From Frankia sp. AgB1.9 (GTDB lineage: Bacteria; Actinomycetota; Actinomycetes; Frankiales; Frankiaceae), in the NCBI RefSeq assembly GCF_016786355.1, contig NZ_JADWYX010000028.1:29803-93802 (forward strand): DNA of 64,000 nucleotides, in the 5' to 3' direction. Position numbers and translations under genes: made by a program. Below the pieces are notes generated by a model that saw nothing but the letters and a program-made list of their open reading frames with translations, did not search any database and was not told the DNA's origin. This document shows positions 41,790-50,129 of the stretch, in pieces (positions within the stretch are counted from its first letter, which is position 1; each line of letters begins with the position of its first letter).

Positions 41790-42139
41790 CGTGTCTCGTC
41801 TCCCGGGCCGATTTCCGCTCTCCACCACGTGCCGATCATGCCCGACGTCGGGCCGCCCGCCCGCAGGCACCAGCGACGATCTCCCCTGACGTCGTTCCTC
41901 ACGATCACACGCCTCCGCTCGCACCGGCATTTGACGGGCTCCCCGGGCCGGGAGGACAGCCAGCGATGGCACTTGGTCCGGTCCGGGGGCCTAAGTGCAG
42001 CCTGACCCGGTCGTGCGGCCGGTAGAAGGCGTTCTAGCGCCCCCTGTGATCTGCTGTCGTCCGTGCGGCCACCCGAGGGAGGACACGACGTCCACCCTGT
42101 GCTGGGGCCAGTACGCTTGGTGTGTCGGAAGGTGCGGGT
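41790..42139. other. Divergent promoter region of NUDIX and XRE-TPR genes
   Basis: Holds no supported gene. Both the minus-strand operon (NUDIX first) and the plus-strand regulator must start here. I see no strong palindrome. Confidence 0.5.
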
Positions 42140-43318
42140 ATGTCGGACATGGAGCTAGGCGACCGGATCAAGCAGATACGGCACCGCCGTGGGATGACCC
42201 AGGACGAGCTAGCCGAGCGGTCCGGCGTACATCTCGACACGATCAAGAAGCTAGAGACCAAGATCCGCACGGGTGCCCGAATCTCAACCCTTCACGCTCT
42301 CGCGCGGGCGCTGGACGTCCGCACGTCCGATTTGCTCGGTAACGGCGTCGAGCTGGATCCTGACGACAACGGGGATTCCGCTAGTTTGCTCGCCATGCGG
42401 CGTGTCCTAGTTCCCGCATATCCTGCACCGAGTGTCACGCCCATGTCAGGAACGGAGCTTCGACAGGCCGTCATTGACTGTGTCCGGCTCTACAGTCGGT
42501 CGAAAATCAGTCCGCTACTGGCGATCCTGCCCGATCTACTGGCTCGCGGTGATGGTTCCGAGGGAGACAAGAGCGATCTAGCGACGCTCTATATCCTGGC
42601 CGGTCAAGTACTTACCCACGTTCGGCATGAGGACTTGGCAGGTGAAGCTATCCGGCGTGCGGTAGGAATTACCGAGGCCAACGGCGACAGGGTTCTCTAC
42701 TCGTCCGCAATCGACTCGCTAGCCTGGATATTCGTACGGCAGGCCCGTTTTGATGACGTCGAATCCATGTCGCTACGCCTCGCCGACGACATCGAACCGA
42801 GGTTCGGCCGGTCAAATCCGGACGAGCTAGCCGCGTGGGGCAGGGCGCTAGTACGCGCTTCCACCGGCGCCGCCCGGAACAACAAACCACAACGGGCGGA
42901 CGAACACCTAGCCCTAGCCCGATTGGCATCCGAACGAATGGGGAACGACCTACAGCGGCACGGGGTCTATTGGATGAGCTTCGGGCCTCACAGGCTCGCG
43001 ACCGCCACCGTTGAAAACGCCGTCATGCTCGGTGACCACGAAAGGGCACTAGCTCTCGCCAGGGACGGCGTACCCGTGATCCAGGGTGAGCAATACCTAA
43101 GGCACCTGCTTAACGTTTCCGAGGCTCAAATAGCCACCGGGGAATACGCGGGAGCGCTGGACACTATTAGGGGTGTTCACGGCACGTCGTCCGAATGGTT
43201 GGTCCAGCAGCGCTCCGCGCGGCGGCAGGTTCATGATCTTCTCGACGTCGTGAGTACCCGGCGCGCCCGTGCAAGCGGCCTCGCAGCCTTGGCCGCCGAG
43301 ATGCACATCCGGCCTTAA
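42140..43318 (+). CDS. XRE-family regulator with TPR-like C-terminus
   Basis: A 392-residue regulator. Residues about 5-65 are an XRE helix-turn-helix (LGDRIKQIRHRRGMTQDELA...SGVHLDTIKKLE). The rest is helical, with repeat-like pairs typical of TPR (DLATLYILAGQVLTHVRHED, GEYAGALDTIRG), as in Streptomyces element regulators that sense peptides or other signals. ATG 42140 is chosen as GGAAGG lies 7 bp before it; a GTG at 42122 is possible. Its place, divergent from the NUDIX operon on the same element, suggests it controls that operon. Confidence 0.78.
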   Translation: MSDMELGDRIKQIRHRRGMTQDELAERSGVHLDTIKKLETKIRTGARISTLHALARALDVRTSDLLGNGVELDPDDNGDSASLLAMRRVLVPAYPAPSVTPMSGTELRQAVIDCVRLYSRSKISPLLAILPDLLARGDGSEGDKSDLATLYILAGQVLTHVRHEDLAGEAIRRAVGITEANGDRVLYSSAIDSLAWIFVRQARFDDVESMSLRLADDIEPRFGRSNPDELAAWGRALVRASTGAARNNKPQRADEHLALARLASERMGNDLQRHGVYWMSFGPHRLATATVENAVMLGDHERALALARDGVPVIQGEQYLRHLLNVSEAQIATGEYAGALDTIRGVHGTSSEWLVQQRSARRQVHDLLDVVSTRRARASGLAALAAEMHIRP

Positions 43319-43346
43319 CGCACGAGTAGGACGGCCCCCAGCCACC

Positions 43347-43390
43347 CCGTGCGGGCCCCCGGCTCGGGTTCGGGTCGGGGGCCCGCACGG
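43347..43390. terminator. Strong bidirectional hairpin
   Basis: CCGTGCGGGCCCCCG and its exact complement, with a 14-base loop, lie between the regulator (plus) and the 43,405 gene (minus), which converge. Confidence 0.8.
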
Positions 43391-43404
43391 GCCGTGCCGG
43401 TGGG

Positions 43405-44307
43405 TCAGGGTGTCGGGGCGGCCGTGACGAGATGGGAGCGTGTCCCCTTGCCGCGTCCGACGCGGAATCCGAGCGTGCCGAGTAGCGACGCGAGGGCGTA
43501 GCCCATGACGTCGGGTAGCACGCTCGCGTGGTCGCCGTAGCTGTCGAGCGCGGGCCGGTGTGGGTCGGTGAGCCAGTCGAGCGCGACCCCGGCGGGTGAG
43601 CCCCGGCGGGCGGGGACGACGAGCGCCCCGCCGTGTGGGGCGATCCCGCTGAGGTCGGCGAGCGGGATGCCGGCCGCGACGAGCGCGGCGCCCACCTGGA
43701 ATGCCAGTCGCGACAGGTCGTCGCTGAAAGCGGCGAGGGGGCCGCCGTGGTGGTCGCGTAGCCGGCCGGTCTGGGCGGCTAGGTGGCGGTCCCACGCGAT
43801 CTGATCGGGCGCGTGGCGGGTGGCGACGGTGGCGTCGGGTTGGGCGACGCCGTAGGCGGCGCGGGCGTCGGGGTCGCCGGCCCCGACGTCGGTGGCGTCG
43901 TAACGGTCGGCCCACGGTCCCGCGACGATCGTCCCGTAGATCGTGGTCCACCACGCAGGCACGGCCGCCCGGTCATGGCGCCACCGAGCGTCCCCGAGCA
44001 CACCCGACGGGACGTGCACGTCCGGGGCAACCGTGGGCGTCCAGGCGGGCGCGGGCACCGTCGGCGGATCGGTCACCGCGGTCGCCTCGTCGGGCTGCGC
44101 CCGGAATTGCAGCGCCACTCCGTCGCGGTCGAGCGGTGAGCGGTCGAAGGTGAGGAACGACGCGGGCGGGATGCTCTCCAGCGCGGTGGCCACGTCGTCG
44201 GGCTCGGCGCCGGGTAGGACGGTCAGGGTGTGGCGGTCGTCGGTCGCGGTGACGTAGGCGCGGGGGTTGCCCTGCGGCGGGCCGTCGGGGCGCGGGACAC
44301 TTGCCAT
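43405..44307 (-). CDS. Protein of unknown function, element-borne
   Basis: A 300-residue protein I do not recognise. The N-terminus holds a strand-rich segment (RHTLTVLPGAEPDDVATAL) and the rest is probably helical, ending in LGTLGFRVGRGKGTRSH. Tryptophans (WRHDRAAVPAWWTTIYG) suggest a folded domain. The ATG at 44307 with AGGAG ten bases upstream is preferred over the longer frame to 44427. It lies downstream of the recombinase on the same strand, separated by the GTAGCG repeat cluster. Confidence 0.5.
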   Translation of the reverse strand: MASVPRPDGPPQGNPRAYVTATDDRHTLTVLPGAEPDDVATALESIPPASFLTFDRSPLDRDGVALQFRAQPDEATAVTDPPTVPAPAWTPTVAPDVHVPSGVLGDARWRHDRAAVPAWWTTIYGTIVAGPWADRYDATDVGAGDPDARAAYGVAQPDATVATRHAPDQIAWDRHLAAQTGRLRDHHGGPLAAFSDDLSRLAFQVGAALVAAGIPLADLSGIAPHGGALVVPARRGSPAGVALDWLTDPHRPALDSYGDHASVLPDVMGYALASLLGTLGFRVGRGKGTRSHLVTAAPTP

Positions 44308-44474
44308 GGGTCGTCGTCTCCTGTGTGTGCAGGGGATGGGGGCCAAGGCCCCGGCCCGGCGCGGGAACGCCGGTTCGGGGCCGCCTGAAATCAGCGGCGC
44401 TTCGTGTGGTGCGCCGATCCCGCCCAACGGGCGGGACGCTGCACGGCCGCGACGCGGTCACGGCCAACGGGGAT

Positions 44475-44642
44475 GTAGCGGGTAGCGGCACCGGAAGCCC
44501 CGGGATGTCGCTACGGGGCCGATCGCGGGTCGCCGCGCCATGAGGCGCTACGCGCTACACGTCTGCGTCGGTGCTGCTCACGGTGGGTGCGGCGGGTAGC
44601 GGAGGGTGTAGCGCTGCCGCTACACCCGCCCCGGGCCGCTAC
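44475..44642. repeat. GTAGCG/CGCTAC repeat cluster
   Basis: About nine copies of GTAGCG or its complement lie within 168 bp between the recombinase stop and the 43,405 gene, including a perfect hairpin (GGGTGTAGCG, loop CTGC, complement) at 44604-44627. Such a cluster beside a recombinase gene could be an attachment site arm, an origin or an operator. Confidence 0.7.
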
Positions 44643-44667
44643 ACCGACGGCGACGCGGCTGCGCGGT

Positions 44668-46227
44668 CTAGCGGGGGTCGTTGAGATCGCGCCAGACGAT
44701 CCGCATGCGCCGTACGGTGTCGCCGTCCACGGTCCCGTCCCCACCGATGATCACGCCGTCGATCAGGTGCGTGAGGATGACTCGCTTCGCGGCGAGGTCG
44801 TCGCCCAAGTCGTCCCACCCGGCGGCGCCGTTCACGGGCAGCGCGGCGCGGCGCCGCGTGCTGGTGCGCACCCGTGTCTGCGCTTCGCGGATCTTGCTGG
44901 TGATCGCACGTAGGCGCGTCTCGTAGTCGTCCTCTTCGATCTCGCCCGACGCCCACCGGTCCGCGAGAGCCTTCTTGCGCAGCTCCAGCGTGGCCAGCTC
45001 GCCAGACCCGGGATCGGCGGTCTCGGCGGGCCGTAGCTCCAGCCCGTCCAGACGGTTGCGCACGGCCCGGCCGACTACCTTGATCAGGTACGGTTCCCCG
45101 ATCCTGACGGGGGCGGGACATGTGCCTTTCCTGCGGTGGCAGTACATCCGGGGGGCCCGGCCGTTGTTGGTCATCTTGTAACCGCAGGCTGCGCAGTAGA
45201 GGAAACCCGCCAGCAGCCGCCGCACCTCTGTGCCGGTGCTGGTCCGCCGAACCGCGTCGGTCAGGATCGCCCTAATCTGCTCCCACGTATCGACGTCGAG
45301 GATCGCGGGCCAGCGCGCCGGACCCATGACCGCGATCGTTCCCGTGTCCCGCCGGGTCGCCTTGGTCTTGTAGCCCCGCATACCGATCAGACGCGGGTTG
45401 ACCATCATCTCTTTAAGCGTGACCGCGCCCCACAAATGGAACGGGCATCCACAGTCGGTATAGCTCTTGCGGCCCTTCACATTGTTCGGACAGCGCACGG
45501 CATGCTTCTTCGTCACGGTCCCGACGCCCGCAGCGTTCAACGCACGCGCGATGGCCCCGAGAGGCTTCCCCTCCAACACGTCGGCGGCGATACCCCGGAT
45601 CACGTCCGCCTCGTCGGGAACGAGCGCGTGGAAGTCCCGCACCGCCTTGCCGTTGTGGTCGATGGCGATGACCGGCCCGTAGCCGTACGCGCGCCTACCG
45701 CCGTGGTTGCGGCCCTGCTCCGCGCGTTGCTTCGCGGACCGAGACACCCGCTCCGCCGTCCGCTTGGACTCCGCCCGGTCGATCGCCCCCATGAGATCGA
45801 CCATGAGATAGCCGTCCGCCGTCGTCGGGTCGGCCTCCGAACCCCGGACGGGAATGATACGAATGCCCTTGGCCTCAAACAGGTCAAGAACGCGAAAGCG
45901 ATCCTTCGAGGACCGGAAAAAGCGGTTCGACGTCCAAGCAACCACCGCGTCGATCTCGCCAGCGGCGGCCATCTCTAGGATGTGCTCGAACTGCGGCCGG
46001 TAGTCCCTCGTCGCCGACAGGTCATTGTCGGTCAGGACATCAATCAGCCGGATGTCGTCCCGCCGCGCGGCAAGCTCCCGGATGTCCTCGTCCTGCCGAG
46101 TGACCCCCGCCTCCAGCCCCTCACGGTCATCGGAGATCCGGCGGTAGCCGATCGTGCGGAGCTTACGACTCACGCCAGAACTGTACGTGTCCGGCGTGTC
46201 CGCCCATAGCGTGATACTCGAATTCAC
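44668..46227 (-). CDS. Large serine recombinase (site-specific integrase)
   Basis: A 519-residue large serine recombinase. The resolvase domain has TIGYRRISDDREG with the catalytic Ser32, and TSNRFFRSSKDR with conserved Arg. It is followed by the recombinase domain (GRRAYGYGPVIAI, LKEMMVNPRLIGMRGYK), a zinc ribbon (CAACGYKM...CHRRKGTC), and a coiled-coil-rich C-terminus with ALADRWASGEIEEDDYETRL. It would integrate and excise the element between attP and attB. The GTG at 46227 overlaps the upstream gene's stop (GTGA). A start at the GTG of VSRKLRTIGY is possible. Confidence 0.9.
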   Translation of the reverse strand: MNSSITLWADTPDTYSSGVSRKLRTIGYRRISDDREGLEAGVTRQDEDIRELAARRDDIRLIDVLTDNDLSATRDYRPQFEHILEMAAAGEIDAVVAWTSNRFFRSSKDRFRVLDLFEAKGIRIIPVRGSEADPTTADGYLMVDLMGAIDRAESKRTAERVSRSAKQRAEQGRNHGGRRAYGYGPVIAIDHNGKAVRDFHALVPDEADVIRGIAADVLEGKPLGAIARALNAAGVGTVTKKHAVRCPNNVKGRKSYTDCGCPFHLWGAVTLKEMMVNPRLIGMRGYKTKATRRDTGTIAVMGPARWPAILDVDTWEQIRAILTDAVRRTSTGTEVRRLLAGFLYCAACGYKMTNNGRAPRMYCHRRKGTCPAPVRIGEPYLIKVVGRAVRNRLDGLELRPAETADPGSGELATLELRKKALADRWASGEIEEDDYETRLRAITSKIREAQTRVRTSTRRRAALPVNGAAGWDDLGDDLAAKRVILTHLIDGVIIGGDGTVDGDTVRRMRIVWRDLNDPR

Positions 46228-46850
46228 GCCGCACCCCCGCCACCCATGCCGCTCAGCGCCCGGCGTCCGGCGCTGTCGTGGTCCTCCGCGATGGCCGCGC
46301 CGCACTTCGCGCACTCGGCAGGATTGGACCAACCCCGCACGTGCGGGCAGGGAACGAGCGTCAGCCGCTCCCCGGGCGGCCACGCACTACACGTCATCGC
46401 CGAACGGTCAAACGGCCGGAAGTAGACGATGACCGCGCCATCCTCGAACCGGGAAACGTAGTCGACCCAACCCCGCGCCGTAGCCATACCAACCCAGACG
46501 TCGGCAACGTCGACAGAGTCCGGAGCCTCGTCCTGCCCGGCCTCGTCGGGGGCCTCGTCCAGCTCGACACCCAGGGCCGCGCGGCCCTCGTCGGTCAGGA
46601 CGTAGGCAAGGATGGTCACAGTGCTGTTACGAAGACTCAGGTCCCCCGCAGGCTCACGGACCACCCAGCCACGACGCTCGATCGCCTCGAACGTCTGCCA
46701 GTGGATCCGGACCGGCGGGCAGTCCTGCTCCCCGTAGTAGCCTTGCCCGAACGAGTCAGCCCGGTAGTACAGAACCCCCGTATGAGCGAAGGTCAGCGCG
46801 CAGCGCTGAGGGTCTGAGACTCGCAAGGTCTTGCCGGTGTGTGCGTCCAT
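46224..46850 (-). CDS. Protein of unknown function upstream of the recombinase
   Basis: A 208-residue protein I do not recognise. The C-terminal part has a zinc-ribbon-like arrangement (LVPCPHVRGWSNPAECAKCGAA). The acidic middle (ELDEAPDEAGQDEAPDS) is probably disordered. It overlaps the recombinase by 4 bp (GTGA), so the two are co-translated, and an element role such as recombination directionality is conceivable but unproven. The start at 46850 is the ATG after which the frame no longer resembles a GC artefact; no good ribosome-binding site is seen. It probably marks the right side of the element. Confidence 0.55.
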   Translation of the reverse strand: MDAHTGKTLRVSDPQRCALTFAHTGVLYYRADSFGQGYYGEQDCPPVRIHWQTFEAIERRGWVVREPAGDLSLRNSTVTILAYVLTDEGRAALGVELDEAPDEAGQDEAPDSVDVADVWVGMATARGWVDYVSRFEDGAVIVYFRPFDRSAMTCSAWPPGERLTLVPCPHVRGWSNPAECAKCGAAIAEDHDSAGRRALSGMGGGGAA

Positions 46851-47390
46851 GGGACCGACACGCTGTTCCAGGTCCTCGTCCGCGGCGGCGGAAGCGCCAC
46901 GTACAAGGTCGACTACGGTCCCGGCCCGCTGCCCACACCGCGGCTGCCCGGACCGGGCGAGATCGCCGCGCACCGCGGCGCGAACGTCCCGCGCCAACGG
47001 GTCTCGGCCGGCCCGGAGGGACCCGAACAGGCTGGTCCTGGTCCGTTGGCCGGTTCGGGGCTGGACCCGCGTTTCGGGGCTCGGCTCGTCGCGCGGCTGA
47101 CCGACCTGGCGGAGGGGCGCGACGAGGTGCTCGCCGTGCCCAGCCTCTCGCGGATCTCCCGGCGGCACGACAAGCTCTTGCGGGTCGTCGAGTTCGCCCT
47201 GGCCCAGGGCGCGTCGGTCCTGACGAGCAACTATCTGCTGCGTCCCGCCGCGGTCTACGCGCGGTCCGGGCGGCTGGCGGTCCCGGATCACCGGAACCAC
47301 GCGGCGAGCTTCGCCGACCAGCGCGGCCTCGCCGACGTCCACCGCGCCTGCGCCGAGGCCGCGCTCGCGAGCCTCGCGGACGCGTCATGA
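46839..47390 (+). pseudogene. Serine-recombinase-like fragment abutting the element
   Basis: The 183-residue frame contains VLAVPSLSRISRRHDKLLRV, then EFALAQGASVLTSNYLLRP, which resembles the second half of a serine-recombinase catalytic domain, but no catalytic N-terminus with the YxRxS motif precedes it. The first 25 residues look unlike any recombinase, so the 5' part may have been lost or replaced at the element boundary. It overlaps the 46,224 gene in opposite direction at the ends. Confidence 0.45.
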
Positions 47391-47452
47391 CGGGCGGCGG
47401 GCGGGTACGGCGGTCGGTCGTCCGGCTGCGGTCAGGGTGCCGCCGCTGGGCG

Positions 47453-48355
47453 TCAGACGCTGCGGGAGCCTGCCGCCGGTGTCTGGTCGGCGGCGAGGTC
47501 CTGCGTGCCGAGTACCCGCAGCAGCGCGAGGGCCTCGGCCTCGCGGGTGCCGGGCGGGGCGGAGTAGACGATCACAGCCTGGTCGACGTCGGGCACGTGC
47601 AGGGTGTCGCAGTCCAGGGTGAGCGCGCCGAGCGACGGATGCTCGACGGTCTTGCGGGCGCTGCGCCAGCCGCCCGCGGGTTCGCTCTCCCACAGCCGGC
47701 GGAACTCGGCCGAGCCGGCGATGAGGCCGGCGAGCAGCGCCGCGAGGCCCTGGTCGCGCGGGTAGCGCGCGGCCGTCGAGCGCAGGGCGGCGGCCGCCTG
47801 CGCCGCGGTCGCCGCCCGCTCCAGCCCGGTCGCGCCGACCTGGTGGCGGACGCCGTCCCGCGCCGGGTCGGGCAGGAAACGCATCAGGTTGATGTTGCGG
47901 CGCTCGACGGGAACCGTCGACCAGTCCCCGAGCAGCGCGCTGGCCATCGCGTTCCAGGCGAGCACGTCGCCCTTGGCGCTGACGACCATCGTGGGCAGAT
48001 CGACGAACCGGTCGATGAGGCGCAGCACGCTCGGCCGCACATGCAGCTCGATCATCCCCGGAGCGGGCGGTGCCCCGCCGGCCAGATGGAACAGCTCGTC
48101 GCGGCCAGCGGTGTCGAGCCGCAACGCCCGGGCGATCGCCGCCAGAACCTGCGTCGACGGCCGTGGTCCGCGGCCCTGCTCCAGCCGGACGACGTAGTCG
48201 ACGCTGATCCCGGCGAGCAACGCCAGCTCCTCCCGGCGCAGGCCCGGCACCCGCCGGTTGCCCCGCGGGCCCGCGGGCAGCCCGGCCTCCTCCGGCCGGA
48301 CCCGTTCCCTGCCGCGGCGGACGGCTGCCGCCAAGCCCGCGCGATCGATGCTCAC
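47453..48355 (-). CDS. XRE-family regulator with MmyB-like ligand-binding domain
   Basis: A 300-residue regulator. Residues about 30-75 form an XRE helix-turn-helix (VPGLRREELALLAGISVDYV, RLEQGRGPRPS), and the following part is the MmyB-type domain (VSAKGDVLAWNAMASALLGD, NLMRFLPDP) found in actinobacterial regulators of SDR or oxidoreductase genes. It is divergent from the SDR at 48,479, and a perfect palindrome lies between them. It likely represses the SDR until a ligand binds. The GTG start at 48355 has only a weak GGACAG before it. Confidence 0.88.
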   Translation of the reverse strand: MSIDRAGLAAAVRRGRERVRPEEAGLPAGPRGNRRVPGLRREELALLAGISVDYVVRLEQGRGPRPSTQVLAAIARALRLDTAGRDELFHLAGGAPPAPGMIELHVRPSVLRLIDRFVDLPTMVVSAKGDVLAWNAMASALLGDWSTVPVERRNINLMRFLPDPARDGVRHQVGATGLERAATAAQAAAALRSTAARYPRDQGLAALLAGLIAGSAEFRRLWESEPAGGWRSARKTVEHPSLGALTLDCDTLHVPDVDQAVIVYSAPPGTREAEALALLRVLGTQDLAADQTPAAGSRSV

Positions 48356-48410
48356 CTGTCCAGCATGCGCGCATCGGGACCGGATGAGCCCGCCTCGCGC
48401 CCCGTGCTGG

Positions 48411-48429
48411 GTGGGACTGACAGTCCCAC
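48411..48429. promoter_or_regulatory. Perfect 19-bp operator palindrome (GTGGGACTGACAGTCCCAC)
   Basis: Exact 8-bp arms around GAC, 50 bp from the SDR start and 56 bp from the regulator start. The position between the divergent pair is that expected for a regulator's operator. Confidence 0.75.
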
Positions 48430-48478
48430 GATCGGCTGGTCCTCCCGCCGCCCGCGGTCCCGGGCGCAGGCTTGGGCC

Positions 48479-49189
48479 ATGACAACCGTATTGATCACCG
48501 GGGCCAACAAGGGCCTCGGCCTCGAATCCGCCCGCCGCCTGGCCGCGCTCGGCTGGACGGTCTGGCTTGGCGCCCGGGAGGTCGACCGCGGCAAGACGGC
48601 GGCGGCAGAGATCACCGCCGAGCAGCCCGGCGCCGACGTCCGGGTGCTCCCGTTGGACGTGACCCGCGATGACTCGGTCGAGGCGGCGCTGGAGACCGTC
48701 CGCGCCACCGGCACCGGCCTTGACGTGCTCGTCAACAACGCCGGCATCGCCGGACCCCGCAAGGCGCCGACCGAGACCGTGCCCGCCGACTTCCTCGGGG
48801 TGTTCGGCGTGAACCTGCTCGGCCCGGTCCGGATGACCCACACGTTCCTGCCGCTGCTGCGTGAGTCGGCCGCGCCCCGGCTGGTGATGGTGTCCAGCGG
48901 GATGGGTTCCTTCGGGATCACCAACGACCCGGACCGCCTGGAGTCGACGCTGCACGGCCTGGTCTACCCGTCGTCGAAGGCCGCCCTGAACATGGTCGCC
49001 ACGATGTACGCGAAGTCGCTGCCCGACATCCAGGTGACGGTCGTCGACCCCGGCTACACGGCCACCGACCTGAACGGCTTCTCCGGTTTCCAGACCGTGA
49101 CCGAGGGATCCGACGCGATCGTCGAGGCCTGCACCGCCACGACCGGGCTGGCACCTTTCATCAGCCGCACCGGCCCCATTCCGTGGTAA
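48479..49189 (+). CDS. Short-chain dehydrogenase/reductase
   Basis: A 236-residue SDR with TGANKGLGLESARRL near residue 7, NNAGIAGPR, and the catalytic YPSSK. PGYTATDLN follows as the usual PG motif. The segment NKGLG is typical of carbonyl-reductase-like SDRs. It is divergent from the MmyB-type XRE regulator, a common pair in actinobacteria, and ends 56 bp before the second 79-bp palindromic repeat. The ATG at 48479 was selected; the longer upstream frame is spurious. Confidence 0.9.
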   Translation: MTTVLITGANKGLGLESARRLAALGWTVWLGAREVDRGKTAAAEITAEQPGADVRVLPLDVTRDDSVEAALETVRATGTGLDVLVNNAGIAGPRKAPTETVPADFLGVFGVNLLGPVRMTHTFLPLLRESAAPRLVMVSSGMGSFGITNDPDRLESTLHGLVYPSSKAALNMVATMYAKSLPDIQVTVVDPGYTATDLNGFSGFQTVTEGSDAIVEACTATTGLAPFISRTGPIPW

Positions 49190-49245
49190 TTCGCCCAGCT
49201 GAATGAGGCCCGGCCAGTCTCATGCCCGATGTTCCCGAGTGCCCT

Positions 49246-49324
49246 CATGATCGCCGTTTTGGCCCTCCGGTGGTCGCTACCGGGTCTGTTTCGTAGCCAC
49301 CAGAGGGCGAAGGCAACGATCAAG
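49246..49324. repeat. 79-bp palindromic repeat element, copy 2
   Basis: Same outer left arm (CATGATCGCCGTTTTGGCCC) and same length as the copy at 18,474. Its right arm is imperfectly complementary to its own left arm (CCACCAGAGGGC core), so the arms rather than the loop are conserved. It lies between two convergent genes. Confidence 0.85.
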
Positions 49325-49353
49325 GCGACGGGCGGACCTTGTCGGAGGCGGCG

Positions 49354-50073
49354 CTAGCGGACGTTGTGGGGGCGGAACTGGACGCTTATACGGGGGCCGA
49401 CGGGGCGGGCGGTCTTGGGGACGGCATGCTCCCAGGTCCGTTGGCAGGAGCCACCCATCACGAGCAGGTCGCCGTGGCCCAGCTCGAACCGGATCGTGGC
49501 GGTCGCACCTCCGGCGCCGCCGTCGGTGAACAGGCTGGCGACCGGGGGGAGGCCGGGGGCGGAGCGGGAACTGGCCTGGGCCGGGGGAGTGCCTGGCCGT
49601 GGGCGTAGGAGCAGCGTTCGCGGGGCGCCGAGCACGAGGATCGCGACCATGGTGTCGTGGGTGGAGCCGCGGCCCAGGCGGTCGCCGTGCCAGGCGACGC
49701 TGTCGCGGCGGTCCCGGTAGAAGGCCAGGCCGACGGTGGTGAACGGCTCGCCGAGCTCGGCGGCGTAGTGCTCGTCGAGCGCCCGCCTCGCCTCGTAGAG
49801 GGCCTCGTCGGGCAGTGGCTCGTCCGCCGGGTAGAAGGACAGCAGCCGCGGGATGTCGACCGTCCGGTCGTACATCGGCCGCCGTTCGGCCCGCCACGGG
49901 ACCTCGGCGCGCAGGCGTTCGAACAGGGAGTCCGCCCCCGTCACCCAGCGCCGCCGGACATCGACCCAGGCGCCGCCGGCCAGCGGGCGCCGTGACAGCC
50001 CGGCCGCCACGGGGCCGATCTCCACCGACGTCGCCGTGTCCAGGAGTGACGCCTGAAACGGGGTGCCAGCCAC
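49354..50073 (-). CDS. AlkB-like 2-oxoglutarate/Fe(II)-dependent dioxygenase
   Basis: A 239-residue AlkB-family protein that oxidatively demethylates alkylated DNA or RNA bases. The iron ligands are visible: AWHGDRLG (HxD, about residue 127), and TWEHAVPK with the distal His (about 217); the 2-oxoglutarate-binding Arg is in RISVQFR. It begins with GTG. Its upstream region contains a LexA-type SOS box (50,086), so it is probably DNA-damage-induced. Confidence 0.9.
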   Translation of the reverse strand: MAGTPFQASLLDTATSVEIGPVAAGLSRRPLAGGAWVDVRRRWVTGADSLFERLRAEVPWRAERRPMYDRTVDIPRLLSFYPADEPLPDEALYEARRALDEHYAAELGEPFTTVGLAFYRDRRDSVAWHGDRLGRGSTHDTMVAILVLGAPRTLLLRPRPGTPPAQASSRSAPGLPPVASLFTDGGAGGATATIRFELGHGDLLVMGGSCQRTWEHAVPKTARPVGPRISVQFRPHNVR

Positions 50074-50082
50074 CCGGCCAGG

Positions 50083-50104
50083 GTATCAAACATATGTTCG
50101 ATAC
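50083..50104. promoter_or_regulatory. LexA-type SOS box upstream of alkB
   Basis: The core TCAAACATATGTTCGA differs by one base from the actinobacterial LexA consensus TCGAAC-N4-GTTCGA. The palindrome extends to 22 bp with only one mismatch (GTATC and GATAC ends). It lies just 10 bp upstream of the alkB GTG. Confidence 0.75.
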
Positions 50105-50129
50105 GTGAGTCCGTGACCCCAGGGCGGCG

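Noticed and set aside
46860..47390. Attachment core shared between both ends of the element
   Set aside because: I could not find an identical stretch of useful length in 37,945-38,280 and 46,800-46,900.
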